Counted from the first letter of the stretch, positions 1 to 8,263 are shown. The stretch: DNA of 64,000 bases from Stutzerimonas stutzeri (GCF_000935215.1 NZ_JXXD01000027.1:1-64000); one strand, 5' to 3'. Notes: a model not told the origin generated them from the letters alone. Numbers and translations are program-made.

Positions 1-739
1 AACGCTGGCTCGGGTGCCAGCGCCAGCCGATGCTCCAGTGCTCTGCTGTCGCCTGAATCTGGCAGATCGGCTGGCGCGGATCGAGCCACACCTGCGCCAG
101 CGTCGCCGACCCGGAGGGCAGGGTGGTCGCGCGTGTCGGTTCACTGGCGCGTGCGCCGATACCGGGAAGCCGTTCCAGGGGCAGCTGGCCTTGCGTGGTC
201 CAGTAAAGCGGCTTCTCAGACAGCTGCTCAGCCAGTTGGGTACGGCTGGGTTGGTCCAGCGTTTCGCTCTTGTTCATCAGCAGCAGGCCGGCTTGGACCA
301 GGGCCTGCTGCTGGCTGTCGGGCAGGGGTTCGCCGCGGCTGAGGGCGGCCGCATCCAGTACCAGCACGGTTGGCTGGACGCTCAGCACGTTCTGCCATGG
401 CGGTTGCCTAAGCTGCCGCAGCAATTCCGCCGGGTGGCCCAGGCCGGAGGGCTCGATCAGCAAGCGGTCTGGTTTTGCCTGACGCAGCAGGCGCGCCAGG
501 CCGACCTGAAATGGCACGCCGTTGACGCAGCACAGGCAGCCGCCGGGGATCTCGGCCAGGCTGATGCCGTCTGCCTCGGTCTTCAGCAACGCGGCGTCCA
601 GGCCGATCTGGCCGAACTCGTTGATCAGGACCGCCCAGCGTTCGCCGGCTGGCTTCTGATCGAGCAGATGGCGAATCAGGCTGGTTTTGCCGGCGCCAAG
701 CGGGCCGCCGATGAGATGGGTAGGGATATGTTCGAGCAT
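1..739 (-). CDS. CobW/COG0523-family GTPase, partial (cut by left edge)
   Basis: A P-loop metallochaperone-type GTPase of the CobW/YjiA/ZigA superfamily; the members studied deliver or insert metal, often zinc. The frame shows Walker A GGPLGAGKT at residues 11-19 and the diagnostic CxCC metal site (GCLCC, about residues 67-71), then an NK-type guanine-binding stretch (MNKSE). About 246 codons lie in the window and the C-terminus runs off the left edge, so the CobW C-terminal domain is only partly seen. No clear ribosome site decides the start: ATG at 739 gives the usual short N-terminus before the P-loop, while ATG at 757 would add six residues. It is divergent from the small secreted gene at 828. 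The metal and client are not determined. Confidence 0.85.
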   Translation of the reverse strand, partial: MLEHIPTHLIGGPLGAGKTSLIRHLLDQKPAGERWAVLINEFGQIGLDAALLKTEADGISLAEIPGGCLCCVNGVPFQVGLARLLRQAKPDRLLIEPSGLGHPAELLRQLRQPPWQNVLSVQPTVLVLDAAALSRGEPLPDSQQQALVQAGLLLMNKSETLDQPSRTQLAEQLSEKPLYWTTQGQLPLERLPGIGARASEPTRATTLPSGSATLAQVWLDPRQPICQIQATAEHWSIGWRWHPSQR

Positions 740-827
740 GGCGGCTATGGTGCGCATTTTGCGCTGGGTCTGAAAGGGGCGGGTGGCTCATGTTAAAGTC
801 GCCGGCGATTCTCGGAGAGGTGAAATC

Positions 828-1190
828 GTGCGGTTACCGTTCTTGCTGACAGCCCTGTGCGGCCTGCTCGTCGCTGGCGACGTGATGGCCGAAGCGTGCG
901 TCATTAACAGCCACGACGACCGCGTGGCAGTGAAGCTTTGCCAGGCGAACATCAACATTCCCGCAGAGCTGTTCCGCACCGGCTTCTGTCAGCCGCAGCT
1001 TAAGGATCACGAAGTCGAAGTGGAGTTCGTCGATCAGTGCCCGGACGGGGCCTTCGGTGTCTGCCGCAACGCGCAGGTGTCGAACATGCCGTACCGGCAG
1101 GACATTCACTATTACGGTATCGCCAGTGATGCGCGCTTTCTCCAGCCCGCTTGCGAGCAGAACAACCAGGGCAGCTGGGAGAAGAACTGA
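828..1190 (+). CDS. Small secreted protein of unknown function
   Basis: Encodes about 120 residues. The chosen start is GTG at 828, preceded by GGAGAGG at 814-820, seven bases upstream. This start puts a clean signal peptide at the N-terminus (RLPFLLTALCGLLVAGDVMA, then EAC), so export to the periplasm is likely. The mature part has six cysteines (motifs EACVI, KLCQ, GFCQ, DQCP, GVCR, PACE), which suggests up to three disulfides. An in-frame ATG at 783 would hide the signal peptide and is not preferred. No family was recognised. It is divergent from the CobW-like GTPase and convergent with the DUF3617 gene. Confidence 0.7.
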   Translation: MRLPFLLTALCGLLVAGDVMAEACVINSHDDRVAVKLCQANINIPAELFRTGFCQPQLKDHEVEVEFVDQCPDGAFGVCRNAQVSNMPYRQDIHYYGIASDARFLQPACEQNNQGSWEKN

Positions 1191-1211
1191 CTCCCGCCCA
1201 GCAACCATGGG

Positions 1212-1227
1212 GGTTTCACGTGGAACC
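1212..1227. promoter_or_regulatory. Candidate parS (ParB-binding) site
   Basis: The 16-mer GGTTTCACGTGGAACC sits in the 60-bp gap between two convergent genes. It consists of the two ParB half-site variants GTTTCAC and GTGGAAC joined head to head, and lies within a nearly perfect 20-bp palindrome at 1210-1229. Pseudomonas parS sites are of the form TGTTCCACGTGGAACA and cluster near oriC. Other window genes have Pseudomonas counterparts on both sides of the origin, which fits. A weak terminator hairpin is the alternative, but there is no T-run after it. Confidence 0.6.
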
Positions 1228-1250
1228 CCGGCTGATTTCCCGGTTGCCTT

Positions 1251-1775
1251 CTACCGAGCCGGTTTCAATGCGCCGCAATCGTCCGCTATCCAGCGCGCGT
1301 GGGATTCGATTCGCGAGGTACCGGTCTCGCTGCCTTGGCGGTATTCACTTTCCACGGTACTGACGAATTCCTTGTCGCTGATGAAGCGCGTCTCGCCCTG
1401 ACCTCGGGCATCAGGGCACTCGAACCTGAATTTCCACAGCTTGTCGCCACGCTCGGTGATCTCCTGGGTACAGGCCGGGTCATCCTGGAAGGGCAGCTCA
1501 TCGGACTCCACCTGAGCCTGGCTCAGACAGATCTGCACGCCCTTGCCGCCGAGTTTCACGCCCTGCGCGGCGAGCATCTCCTCCATCATCCGGCGCTGGT
1601 CGGCGGGCAGGTTCTCCATCTGCGCCAGCATCGCGTCCATGCCCGGCATCTGCTGGCCGTCCACCTGTATATCGCCGCTGCTGAATTCCCAGAGGCCCGG
1701 CAGAATCTGCGCATGGGCTGGCAGCAGTGTCAGGGAGAGAAGCGCGAAAGCGGCCAGACGTGGCAGTTGGGTCAT
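1251..1775 (-). CDS. DUF3617 family secreted protein
   Basis: A protein of 174 residues with an N-terminal signal peptide (LAAFALLSLTLLPAHA). The mature start (QILPGLWEFSS) matches the 'GLWE' opening common in DUF3617 proteins. A Met/Gln-rich helical segment follows (about residues 45-75), then a Cys-containing C-terminal half (QICLSQ, DPACT, FECPD, ADDCG) that could form disulfides. The start at ATG 1775 is supported by GGAGG a few bases upstream (1782-1787 region); longer in-frame starts would bury the signal peptide. The function of DUF3617 proteins is unknown and they are presumed periplasmic. It is divergent from the FecI-like gene. Confidence 0.75.
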   Translation of the reverse strand: MTQLPRLAAFALLSLTLLPAHAQILPGLWEFSSGDIQVDGQQMPGMDAMLAQMENLPADQRRMMEEMLAAQGVKLGGKGVQICLSQAQVESDELPFQDDPACTQEITERGDKLWKFRFECPDARGQGETRFISDKEFVSTVESEYRQGSETGTSRIESHARWIADDCGALKPAR

Positions 1776-1900
1776 GAGCGTGCCTCCGGAGATGGGTTGT
1801 TCCTTCAGCCTAGTCGAGCTTTTTCTGCACCGTGCTCGAACGGACGTCGGTCGACAAAAGAACGCGACACAGCGATTGCCGATGGATTTGTGCTGTTGAG

Positions 1901-1920
1901 AAGCGTTAGCATTAACGCTT
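1901..1920. promoter_or_regulatory. Perfect inverted repeat upstream of the fecI-like gene
   Basis: AAGCGTTA-GCAT-TAACGCTT is a perfect 8-bp inverted repeat with a 4-bp centre, ending 21 bases before the chosen ATG of the FecI-like sigma gene. Its position fits an operator. Iron-starvation sigma genes are usually Fur-repressed, and the core GTTAGCATTAAC is AT-rich like a degenerate Fur box, but the match to the Fur consensus is only partial. The regulator is therefore an inference. Confidence 0.4.
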
Positions 1921-1941
1921 GCAGCGCTCATGGGAGGCCGC

Positions 1942-2457
1942 ATGGCAACTGAAGGTATGGTTCGACAGCAGATGCTGCATCGGCTCTATGCCGAGCATCA
2001 CGGCTGGCTTAACGGCTGGCTGCGGCGCCAGCTGGGCTGTAATCAGCGGGCGGCCGACCTCGCGCAGGACACCTTCGTGCGGGTGATGACCAAGGATCAG
2101 GACATGGGCGCCATCCGCGAACCCAGAGCCTACCTGCATACCATCGCCAAGGGCCTGTTGATCAACCATTGGCGGCGCCGACAGATCGAGCAGGCCTATC
2201 TTGATGCGCTGGCACTGCAACCCGAGCCCGTGGCGCCATCGCCGGAATCCCAGGCGTTGATCGTCGAAACCTTGCTGCAGGTCGACGCCATGCTGGCCCA
2301 GCTGCCGGCGAAGGTGCGCAGCGCCTTTCTCATGTCGCAGCTGCAGGGCATGACCTACGCCGCAATCGCCATCGAACTCGGCGTTTCCGCGCGGATGGTG
2401 AAGAAGTACATGGCTCAGGCCATGCTGCATTGCCTGCTGCTGGTGGCGGAGGACTGA
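1942..2457 (+). CDS. FecI-like ECF RNA polymerase sigma factor
   Basis: An extracytoplasmic-function sigma factor of 171 residues, iron-starvation (FecI) subgroup, expected to direct RNA polymerase to the downstream receptor gene when ferric siderophore is sensed. Region 2 is visible as LYAEHHGWLNGWLRRQLG and the DLAQDTFVRV motif (about residues 15-50). The INHWRRRQIE linker follows, and region 4 with its helix-turn-helix (QGMTYAAIAIELGVSARMVKK) sits near the C-terminus. ATG at 1942 follows GGGAGG at 1932-1937; ATG at 1930 is an alternative. Its stop overlaps the start of the fecR-like gene (TGATG), so the two are translationally coupled. Order and spacing are those of a classic FecI-FecR-receptor cell-surface signalling unit. 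Confidence 0.9.
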   Translation: MATEGMVRQQMLHRLYAEHHGWLNGWLRRQLGCNQRAADLAQDTFVRVMTKDQDMGAIREPRAYLHTIAKGLLINHWRRRQIEQAYLDALALQPEPVAPSPESQALIVETLLQVDAMLAQLPAKVRSAFLMSQLQGMTYAAIAIELGVSARMVKKYMAQAMLHCLLLVAED

Positions 2458-3419
2458 TGGGCATCGATTACCGCGTGCTGCAGGAAGCGGCGAAGTGGTT
2501 TGCCGTGTTGCAGTCCGGTGCGGCCAGCGCTGGCGAGCGCCAGGCCTGGAGCGCGTGGCTGGAACAGCCGGAACATGCGCGCGCGTGGGCCAAGGTCGAA
2601 CGCATCAGTGGCCAGTTCCAGCCGCTGGCCGACGATGCCGTCGGGCGCACTGCCGGCGCGATGTTGCACAGCCGCCAATCGAACCGTCGCCAGGCACTGA
2701 AGGTGCTGTCCGTGCTTTGTAGCGGCGCGGCACTGAGCCTGGCCGGCGGATCGCTGCCCTGGCGACAGTGGACAGCCGATGAGCGGACCGCGGTTGGTGA
2801 GGTGCGCGATCTGCGCCTGGCTGATGGCTCGCAGCTCTGGCTGAACACCGATACCGCGGTGGATATTGCCGATGACGCGACCGCGCGCAGGCTGGCGCTT
2901 TACCACGGTGAGCTGCTGGTCGATGCCTCGCCCAGCCAAGGCGGGCGGCCGTTGCTGCTGACCAGTCGTGAAGGTCGCGTGCGCAGCGAGCAGGCCGCGC
3001 GTTTCTCGCTGCGCCAGGAAGATGGCCATACCCGCCTGAGCGTGTTCGCCGGCGCTGTGGATATCCAGCTGGATGGCTTAGGCATCACCCGTGTGGCGGC
3101 CGGGCAGCAGACCGATTTCAGTCGCCGCTACATCGCCCCCCTGTCGGCGGCCCGCGCCGAACATCAGGCCTGGGCGAGCGGCGTATTACTGGCCGACAAC
3201 CAGCGCCTGGAAGATTTCCTCGTCGAACTGTCGCGCTATCGACACGGCTATCTCGGCTGCGATCCGCGTATCGCCGATCTGCGGGTGGTCGGCGCCTTTC
3301 CCCTCGGTGACACCGAGCGTGTGCTGGATGCGCTGGCGGCGACGCTGCCGGTGCGAATCGAGCGGCGCATGGCCTGGTGGGTCAGCCTCGAACCTGCCGC
3401 GGCACGGGGTGGCGTGTAG
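2457..3419 (+). CDS. FecR-like transmembrane anti-sigma factor
   Basis: A 320-residue regulator that holds the FecI-like sigma factor inactive, or primes it, depending on contact with the receptor's N-terminal domain. The N-terminal cytoplasmic segment (DUF4880-like: REGION with EAAKWFAVL and WSAWLEQPEHARAWA, residues about 7-45) precedes a short hydrophobic span near residues 80-100 (LSVLCSGAALSLAGG). The periplasmic FecR domain follows, with the hallmark EVRDLRLADGSQLWLNTDTAVD, and a C-terminal receptor-contact region ends the protein (YLGCDPRIADLRVVGAF). The ATG overlaps the sigma-factor stop, so the two are made together. A 99-bp gap separates it from the receptor gene. Confidence 0.9.
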   Translation: MGIDYRVLQEAAKWFAVLQSGAASAGERQAWSAWLEQPEHARAWAKVERISGQFQPLADDAVGRTAGAMLHSRQSNRRQALKVLSVLCSGAALSLAGGSLPWRQWTADERTAVGEVRDLRLADGSQLWLNTDTAVDIADDATARRLALYHGELLVDASPSQGGRPLLLTSREGRVRSEQAARFSLRQEDGHTRLSVFAGAVDIQLDGLGITRVAAGQQTDFSRRYIAPLSAARAEHQAWASGVLLADNQRLEDFLVELSRYRHGYLGCDPRIADLRVVGAFPLGDTERVLDALAATLPVRIERRMAWWVSLEPAAARGGV

Positions 3420-3431
3420 TTCGTTGCGGGC

Positions 3432-3450
3432 GCGAATAAAAAATATTCGC
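3432..3450. promoter_or_regulatory. Inverted repeat in the fecR-receptor gap
   Basis: GCGAATA-AAAAA-TATTCGC is a perfect 7-bp inverted repeat with an A5 centre, 13 bases after the fecR stop and about 70 bases before the receptor ATG. It could be an operator for separate expression of the receptor, or a weak transcript hairpin. No FecI-type promoter could be assigned with confidence in this gap. Confidence 0.35.
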
Positions 3451-3518
3451 ATCTGCAGTTCCCTTTCTTCGATCTGGTTGGGCATAGGGCTAAATCCGTC
3501 ACTCGAACAGGAACACCC

Positions 3519-6011
3519 ATGCGCTCGACCGCCTTGCCGTTCATTCCCAATCGCTCCCGCGCCTTGGCGCTCGGCATTCGTGCCGCGCTGCTGTGCCTGC
3601 CGCTGGCCAGCGTCGTGCCCGGCGCTGCCATGGCGCAGTCTGCGACCCAGCAGGTGGTGCGCAGCTACGACATTCCCGCCGGCCCGCTCTCCAGCGTACT
3701 GAGCCGTTTCGCCGGTGAAGCAGGTGTGCTGCTCTCGGTGGATGGCAGCCTGCTGCAGGGCATGGACAGCAACGGCCTGCAAGGGCAGTACGGCGTTGAC
3801 GACGGTTTCGCTGCGCTGCTGCAGGGTAGCGGCCTGCAAGCCGTCCGCGACAGCCAGGGCAACTACTCGCTAGCGCGCCGCAGCGCGCAGACCGACGCCG
3901 TCGAACTGCAACCGATGACCGTCGAAGGCTTCGCCTTGGGCAACGCGCTGGGTTCGATGGAAGGCTACAACGCGACCCACAGCAGCGTGGCGACCAAGAC
4001 CAGTATGCCGTTGGCAGAGACTTCGCAGACCGTTTCGGTGGTCACCCGCCAGCAGATCGAGGATCAGGGCTCACGCTCGATCGCCCAGGCGGTGCGCTAC
4101 ACGCCGGGCCTGATGAGTACGCCGTACGGTGCGACGACGCGCTACGACTATGTAGCCATGCGCGGCATCACCGATGGCTCGGTGGACAACCTTTACCTCG
4201 ACGGTCAGAAGCTGCTGGGCGACAGCGGCACCTACAGCAGTCTGCAGGTCGATCCGTACTTCATCGAGCGCATCGACATCCTCAAGGGACCGTCCTCGGT
4301 CCTCTATGGCCGCAGCCTGCCCGGCGGCCTGGTGGCGATGACCAGCAAGAAGCCGCAGAAGGAAGCCAGCCGCCAGCTGCAGTTCTCCTACGGCAGCAAT
4401 GATTACAAGCAGGCAGCGTTCGATTTCACCGGGCCTCTGGATGACGAGCGCATCAGTTATCGATTGGTCGGCGTGGCCAAGGATGCCGACAACCAGGTCG
4501 ATGGAATCGAGGAGCAACGCTTTGCGGTGATGCCCTCGGTGAGCATCGACTTCACCGAAGACACCCGCCTGACCCTGCTGGCGATGCTGCAACGCGATCC
4601 GGAGAGCGGCTACCACGGCGGATTACCGGCCGATGGCACGGTGACGTCGCGCAACGGTCAGCGCATCTCGCGCAGCTTCTTCGAGGGCGACGAGGACTAC
4701 GAGAAGTTCGAGCGCGACCAGCAGATGATCGGCTATCAGCTCGAGCACCGTTTCAACGATGTCGTTTCGGCGCGGCAGAACTTCCAGTACCTGGACTCCA
4801 CCGTGGACTCGGGGCAGGTCTATCAGTACGGCTACGTCGCCCCAGGTTCCGATGAACTGGTGCGCTACTACACCGGGGCCGACGAAGCGCTGCACGCCTG
4901 GACCATCGACAACCAGTTGCAGTTCCTCTTCGATACCGGCGCACTCAGCCATACCCTGGTGACCGGCCTCGACTACCAGCGGCGCAAGGCCAAGGTGGTT
5001 TACGACGCAGCCTACGGCCTGCCCTCGGTCAATCCCTACACCGGTGCCGTAGGTGCGGGCAGCCCGGTGTTCTACCACCAGTACGACGAAACCCGTGAGC
5101 TGGAGCAGACGGGCCTCTATGTGCAGGACCTGATCAGCCTCGGCAACTGGCGCTTCTCGCTGGGTGTTCGCCAGGATTGGGTGGACGTCTCGTTCGATCA
5201 CACCAACGATGCGAGCTACGGCGATCAGTCCGATAGCGCCAAGCTCGAGCAATTCACCGGTCGCGTTGGTGTGCTCTACGCCTTTGATAACGGCCTGTCG
5301 CCCTACGCCAGCTACTCCGAGTCGTTCAATCCCAACGCAACTGCGGCCTATAACGCGAATGGCAGCGGCGGCTTCGACATCACACTGCTTGATCCGACTG
5401 AAGGCGAACAGTACGAGGTGGGCCTGAAGTATCAGCCGCTGGGCACCGACGATCTCTACACCATCTCCTACTTCGACTTGAAGCAGTCGAACCTGGCGAA
5501 CAAGGATTCCAACGAGAATTTCTACCGCGCGGTGGGCGAACTTACCTCCAAAGGCGTGGAAGTCGAAGCTCGTCTGCGGCCGCTGGAACAGGTCAATGTC
5601 ATCGCCAGCTATACCTACATGGACGTCGAGTATTCCAAGGACTTCACCGGTGCTGCCGGCGTCAACAATCGCGGCAACACGCCCAACGCGGTGGCGCGCA
5701 ACATGGCCTCGCTGTGGACCGACTACACCTTCGACCGAGGGCCGTTGGCCGGTTTGCAGGTGGGAGGTGGCGCACGCTACTTCGGCAAGAGTTGGGCTGA
5801 CGCGGAGAACACTCTGCGCATTCCGTCCTACACGCTGTACGACGCCATGCTTGGTTATGACCTGTCTCGCGTCGGGCTGCAGGGTGTCGGCGTGCGCCTG
5901 AACCTGAACAACCTCACCGATGAGAAGTACGTCGCCGCGTGCAACAGCCTGAGCCAGTGCTACTACGGCGAGGAGCGCAATGTCATGGCTACAGTGACCT
6001 ACGACTTCTGA
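3519..6011 (+). CDS. TonB-dependent siderophore receptor with signalling (STN) domain
   Basis: An 830-residue outer-membrane transporter for a ferric siderophore, also acting as signal transducer. A signal peptide (about residues 1-40, ending AAMA-QS) is followed by a secretin/TonB N-terminal STN domain (YDIPAGPLSSVLSRFAGEAGV, about 50-120). The plug domain (ETSQTVSVVTRQQIEDQG, then IDILKGPSSVLYGR) and a long beta-barrel come next, and the protein ends in the aromatic residue Phe (TVTYDF) typical of barrel insertion. The STN domain and the upstream FecI/FecR pair predict autoinduction by the cognate ligand. The family resembles ferrichrome/ferrioxamine/ferripyoverdine receptors; the substrate cannot be read from sequence. 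A strong terminator follows. Confidence 0.93.
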   Translation: MRSTALPFIPNRSRALALGIRAALLCLPLASVVPGAAMAQSATQQVVRSYDIPAGPLSSVLSRFAGEAGVLLSVDGSLLQGMDSNGLQGQYGVDDGFAALLQGSGLQAVRDSQGNYSLARRSAQTDAVELQPMTVEGFALGNALGSMEGYNATHSSVATKTSMPLAETSQTVSVVTRQQIEDQGSRSIAQAVRYTPGLMSTPYGATTRYDYVAMRGITDGSVDNLYLDGQKLLGDSGTYSSLQVDPYFIERIDILKGPSSVLYGRSLPGGLVAMTSKKPQKEASRQLQFSYGSNDYKQAAFDFTGPLDDERISYRLVGVAKDADNQVDGIEEQRFAVMPSVSIDFTEDTRLTLLAMLQRDPESGYHGGLPADGTVTSRNGQRISRSFFEGDEDYEKFERDQQMIGYQLEHRFNDVVSARQNFQYLDSTVDSGQVYQYGYVAPGSDELVRYYTGADEALHAWTIDNQLQFLFDTGALSHTLVTGLDYQRRKAKVVYDAAYGLPSVNPYTGAVGAGSPVFYHQYDETRELEQTGLYVQDLISLGNWRFSLGVRQDWVDVSFDHTNDASYGDQSDSAKLEQFTGRVGVLYAFDNGLSPYASYSESFNPNATAAYNANGSGGFDITLLDPTEGEQYEVGLKYQPLGTDDLYTISYFDLKQSNLANKDSNENFYRAVGELTSKGVEVEARLRPLEQVNVIASYTYMDVEYSKDFTGAAGVNNRGNTPNAVARNMASLWTDYTFDRGPLAGLQVGGGARYFGKSWADAENTLRIPSYTLYDAMLGYDLSRVGLQGVGVRLNLNNLTDEKYVAACNSLSQCYYGEERNVMATVTYDF

Positions 6012-6024
6012 TCAACGCTGAACT

Positions 6025-6060
6025 GCCGCCGGCCCCACAGGGCCGGCGGCTTTGTGCTTT
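6025..6060 (+). terminator. Rho-independent terminator after the receptor gene
   Basis: A perfect 10-bp GC stem, GCCGCCGGCC at 6025-6034 pairing with GGCCGGCGGC at 6041-6050, has a 6-nt loop and is followed by TTTGTGCTTT. It should end most transcripts of the receptor. The PepSY gene downstream then needs read-through or its own promoter. Confidence 0.8.
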
Positions 6061-6081
6061 CTGAAGGACGGACAACCGACG

Positions 6082-7287
6082 ATGCGTTCCATTCTCGTGC
6101 TCCTGCACCGCTACATCGGCCTGGCCACGGCGATCTTCCTGTTTCTCGCCGGCATTACCGGCAGCATCCTGGCCTTCCATCACGAGCTGGACGAATGGCT
6201 CAACCCGGAGTTCTACCACACCACCAGTGAGGGACCGGTGCTGGCGCCGGGAACGTTGGTGGAACGCGTCGAGCAGGCCAACCCGCGTATGCAGGTCTGG
6301 TACATGGAGTTTCCCAGTGAGCCCGGTCACGCCGCTTTGATGGCGCTGGTGCCGCGTAACGATCCGGCGACTGGCAAGCCGTATGGCGAGCGCCCGGTGG
6401 TGCAGTACGTCGATGCGGTGAGCGGCGACCCGGTGGGCACGCGCTACTGGGGCGATTGCTGCTTCTCGCGCAAGAACTTCGTGCCCTTCATCCTCGAGTT
6501 TCACTACAACCTGTCGCTGCCGGGCAACTGGGGGCTGTGGTTGATGGGTATCGTGGCGATCGCCTGGGTGATCGATTGCTTCGTCTCGCTGGTGCTGACC
6601 TTTCCTCGTGGCCGGCCGTTCTTTTCCAAGTGGTGGACGTCCTGGAAGATCAAGCGCCAGCGCATGAACCACGACGTACACCGCGCCGGCGGCCTGTGGC
6701 TGTGGCTGCTGCTCACGCCGGTGGCGGTCAGCAGCGTGGCGATGAACCTGCCGGAGCAGGTGTTCAAGCCGGTGGTATCACTGTTCTCGCCCGTTGAGCC
6801 GAGCGTCTACGAGGCCCGCGGGCGGATGCCGGTAGAGCAACTGGGCACCACCGCTTACGACTTCCACCAGGCGTACGACTACGCCATGCAGCACGCCGCC
6901 GAACTCGGCCTGACCGAAGCGATCACCGAGCTGTACTACAGCTTCGAGTACAACTTCTATGGCGCCGGCTTCGGCGAGCACGACAGCAATCAGGGCAACG
7001 CCTGGCTGTTCTTCCATGGAACCGACGGTCGTCTGCTGGGGCAGGAGATTTCCGGCCAGGGCACGCTGGGGCAGCAGTTCCATCTGCTGCAGCCGGCGAT
7101 CCATGGCGGGCGCATCCTTGGCCTACCAGGGCGCATCCTCATCGCCGTGCTGGGCGTGGCGATCGCGGTGTTGTCGGTCACCGGTGTGGTGATCTGGTGG
7201 CGCAAGCGACGAGCACGCATCAGCGCGGTGCTGCGTGAACCTCGCAGGGGGAGTGCAGCGCCGGTTAGTCCGGTCGGTGAGCCATGA
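6082..7287 (+). CDS. PepSY-associated transmembrane protein (PiuB/iron-uptake type)
   Basis: A 401-residue inner-membrane protein of the PepSY-TM family, commonly found beside siderophore receptors and thought to take part in periplasmic ferrisiderophore reduction or processing. An N-terminal membrane helix follows RSILVLLHRYIGLATA (residues 1-35, with HRY and the HHELDEWL turn). Central helices lie around 155-185 (GLWLMGIVAIAWVIDCFVSLVL) and 205-225, and the last helix is near 360-385 (ILIAVLGVAIAVLSVTGVVIWW), followed by a basic cytoplasmic tail. Conserved membrane-proximal histidines (HRY, FHYNLSLPG, NHDVHRAGG) are the likely heme or metal ligands. The start at 6082 follows AAGGACGG. Function beyond iron uptake is inferred from context. 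Confidence 0.82.
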   Translation: MRSILVLLHRYIGLATAIFLFLAGITGSILAFHHELDEWLNPEFYHTTSEGPVLAPGTLVERVEQANPRMQVWYMEFPSEPGHAALMALVPRNDPATGKPYGERPVVQYVDAVSGDPVGTRYWGDCCFSRKNFVPFILEFHYNLSLPGNWGLWLMGIVAIAWVIDCFVSLVLTFPRGRPFFSKWWTSWKIKRQRMNHDVHRAGGLWLWLLLTPVAVSSVAMNLPEQVFKPVVSLFSPVEPSVYEARGRMPVEQLGTTAYDFHQAYDYAMQHAAELGLTEAITELYYSFEYNFYGAGFGEHDSNQGNAWLFFHGTDGRLLGQEISGQGTLGQQFHLLQPAIHGGRILGLPGRILIAVLGVAIAVLSVTGVVIWWRKRRARISAVLREPRRGSAAPVSPVGEP

Positions 7288-7305
7288 TGGTCATGAGGTG
7301 AAGTG

Positions 7306-7542
7306 CCCCCTCGACCCTATGCTGGGCGCCCCAGCCGTCTCTCCGGAGGGGCGAGGGGGTTGGATCGCAGAGGTATGTGAGTATTACGGCAGTGTTCGAT
7401 GATTGTGCAGCCAAAGATGGTTGCTGCGCCGTGCTGACGTCCGAAGCGTGCCGCCTCTGGGCCGGGCGTTGATTCGCCAGAGCCTGCGCCATCATCGAAC
7501 AGCCCCCTCGCCCCTTGTGGGGAGAGAGCTAGGGAGAGGGGG
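7306..7542. repeat. REPIN-like pair of inverted palindromic repeats
   Basis: This 319-bp gap between convergent genes (7288-7606) contains two related palindromes in opposite orientation. Unit 1 (7306-7359) opens CCCCCTCG and closes CGAGGGGG. Unit 2 (7503-7542) opens CCCCCTCG and closes GAGGGGG. Just inside them lies another inverted pair, TGTTCGATGAT at 7393-7403 and ATCATCGAACA at 7491-7501. Read on the reverse strand, unit 2 aligns with unit 1 over the CTCTCC...GGGGCGAGGGGG half. This is the architecture of a REPIN/BIME, a non-autonomous repeat mobilised by RAYT transposases in Pseudomonas. No RAYT gene is in the window. Nothing else was recognised in the gap. Confidence 0.6.
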
Positions 7543-7606
7543 CGGGCTTCCAGGCCCAGCGCCAGCTACGGTCCGTACTCCGCGAACGCCAAAAGGCTCG
7601 CTTTCC

Positions 7607-8242
7607 TCACTCCGCCTGCTTGACCAGCTCAGGCAACTGCTCTGCCAGTTTCTGCACCCGCAAAGGCGAGCGGATAAAGCCCTGCTGCCGACCATCCGGG
7701 CCGATCAGGACCAGGTTGCCGCTGTGGTCGACGGTGTAGTTTTCCTTGCTGGTATCGCCGGGTATGAAGGGAATGCCGACGCCGTTGGCCAGGGTCTGGA
7801 TATCGTCCAGCGGGCCGGTCAGGCCCTGGAAACCGGCGTTGAAGTAGCCGAGGTATTCCTTGAGCTTTTCCGGCGTGTCGCGATTCGGATCGACGCTGAC
7901 GAGGATGATGCGCAGTTGGTCGCGCACGGCGTCCGGCAGCATGCCGTTGAGTTGGCGCAGTTCGGCCAGGGTAGTGGGGCAGATGTCCGGGCAGAAGGTG
8001 TAGCCGAAGAACAGCAGCGTCCACTGCCCGTCCAGTTCGTTCAGTGTTACCGCTTCGCCGTCCTGGTCCGTCAGGCTCAGCGACGGCACCGTGCGGCTCT
8101 GCGGCAGCACGACGATGCCGGCATCCAGCAACTGCGTGGGGTCGAGCTGGCGCTGGCTGTTGAGCACCTTGGAAACCGTCAGCCCGACGACCAGCGCGAT
8201 CAGCGCCACGAGAATGAAGACGGTTTTCTGGATGCGGGTCAT
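7607..8242 (-). CDS. SCO1/SenC/PrrC-type copper chaperone for cytochrome oxidase
   Basis: A 211-residue membrane-anchored thioredoxin-fold protein that helps load copper into the CuA site of cytochrome oxidase subunit II. One N-terminal helix (VFILVALIALVVGLTVSKVL, residues 8-27) tethers it to the inner membrane with the domain in the periplasm. The copper motif CxxxC is intact (TFCPDICP, about residues 75-82), and the distal conserved His lies in the ENYTVDHSGNLVLIGPDG segment. It is the last gene of the minus-strand block surf1-hypothetical-ctaA-ctaB-sco and starts 21 bases after the ctaB stop, so co-transcription is likely. Confidence 0.93.
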   Translation of the reverse strand: MTRIQKTVFILVALIALVVGLTVSKVLNSQRQLDPTQLLDAGIVVLPQSRTVPSLSLTDQDGEAVTLNELDGQWTLLFFGYTFCPDICPTTLAELRQLNGMLPDAVRDQLRIILVSVDPNRDTPEKLKEYLGYFNAGFQGLTGPLDDIQTLANGVGIPFIPGDTSKENYTVDHSGNLVLIGPDGRQQGFIRSPLRVQKLAEQLPELVKQAE

Positions 8243-8263
8243 GAACGTCCTTTGGGCGACTAT

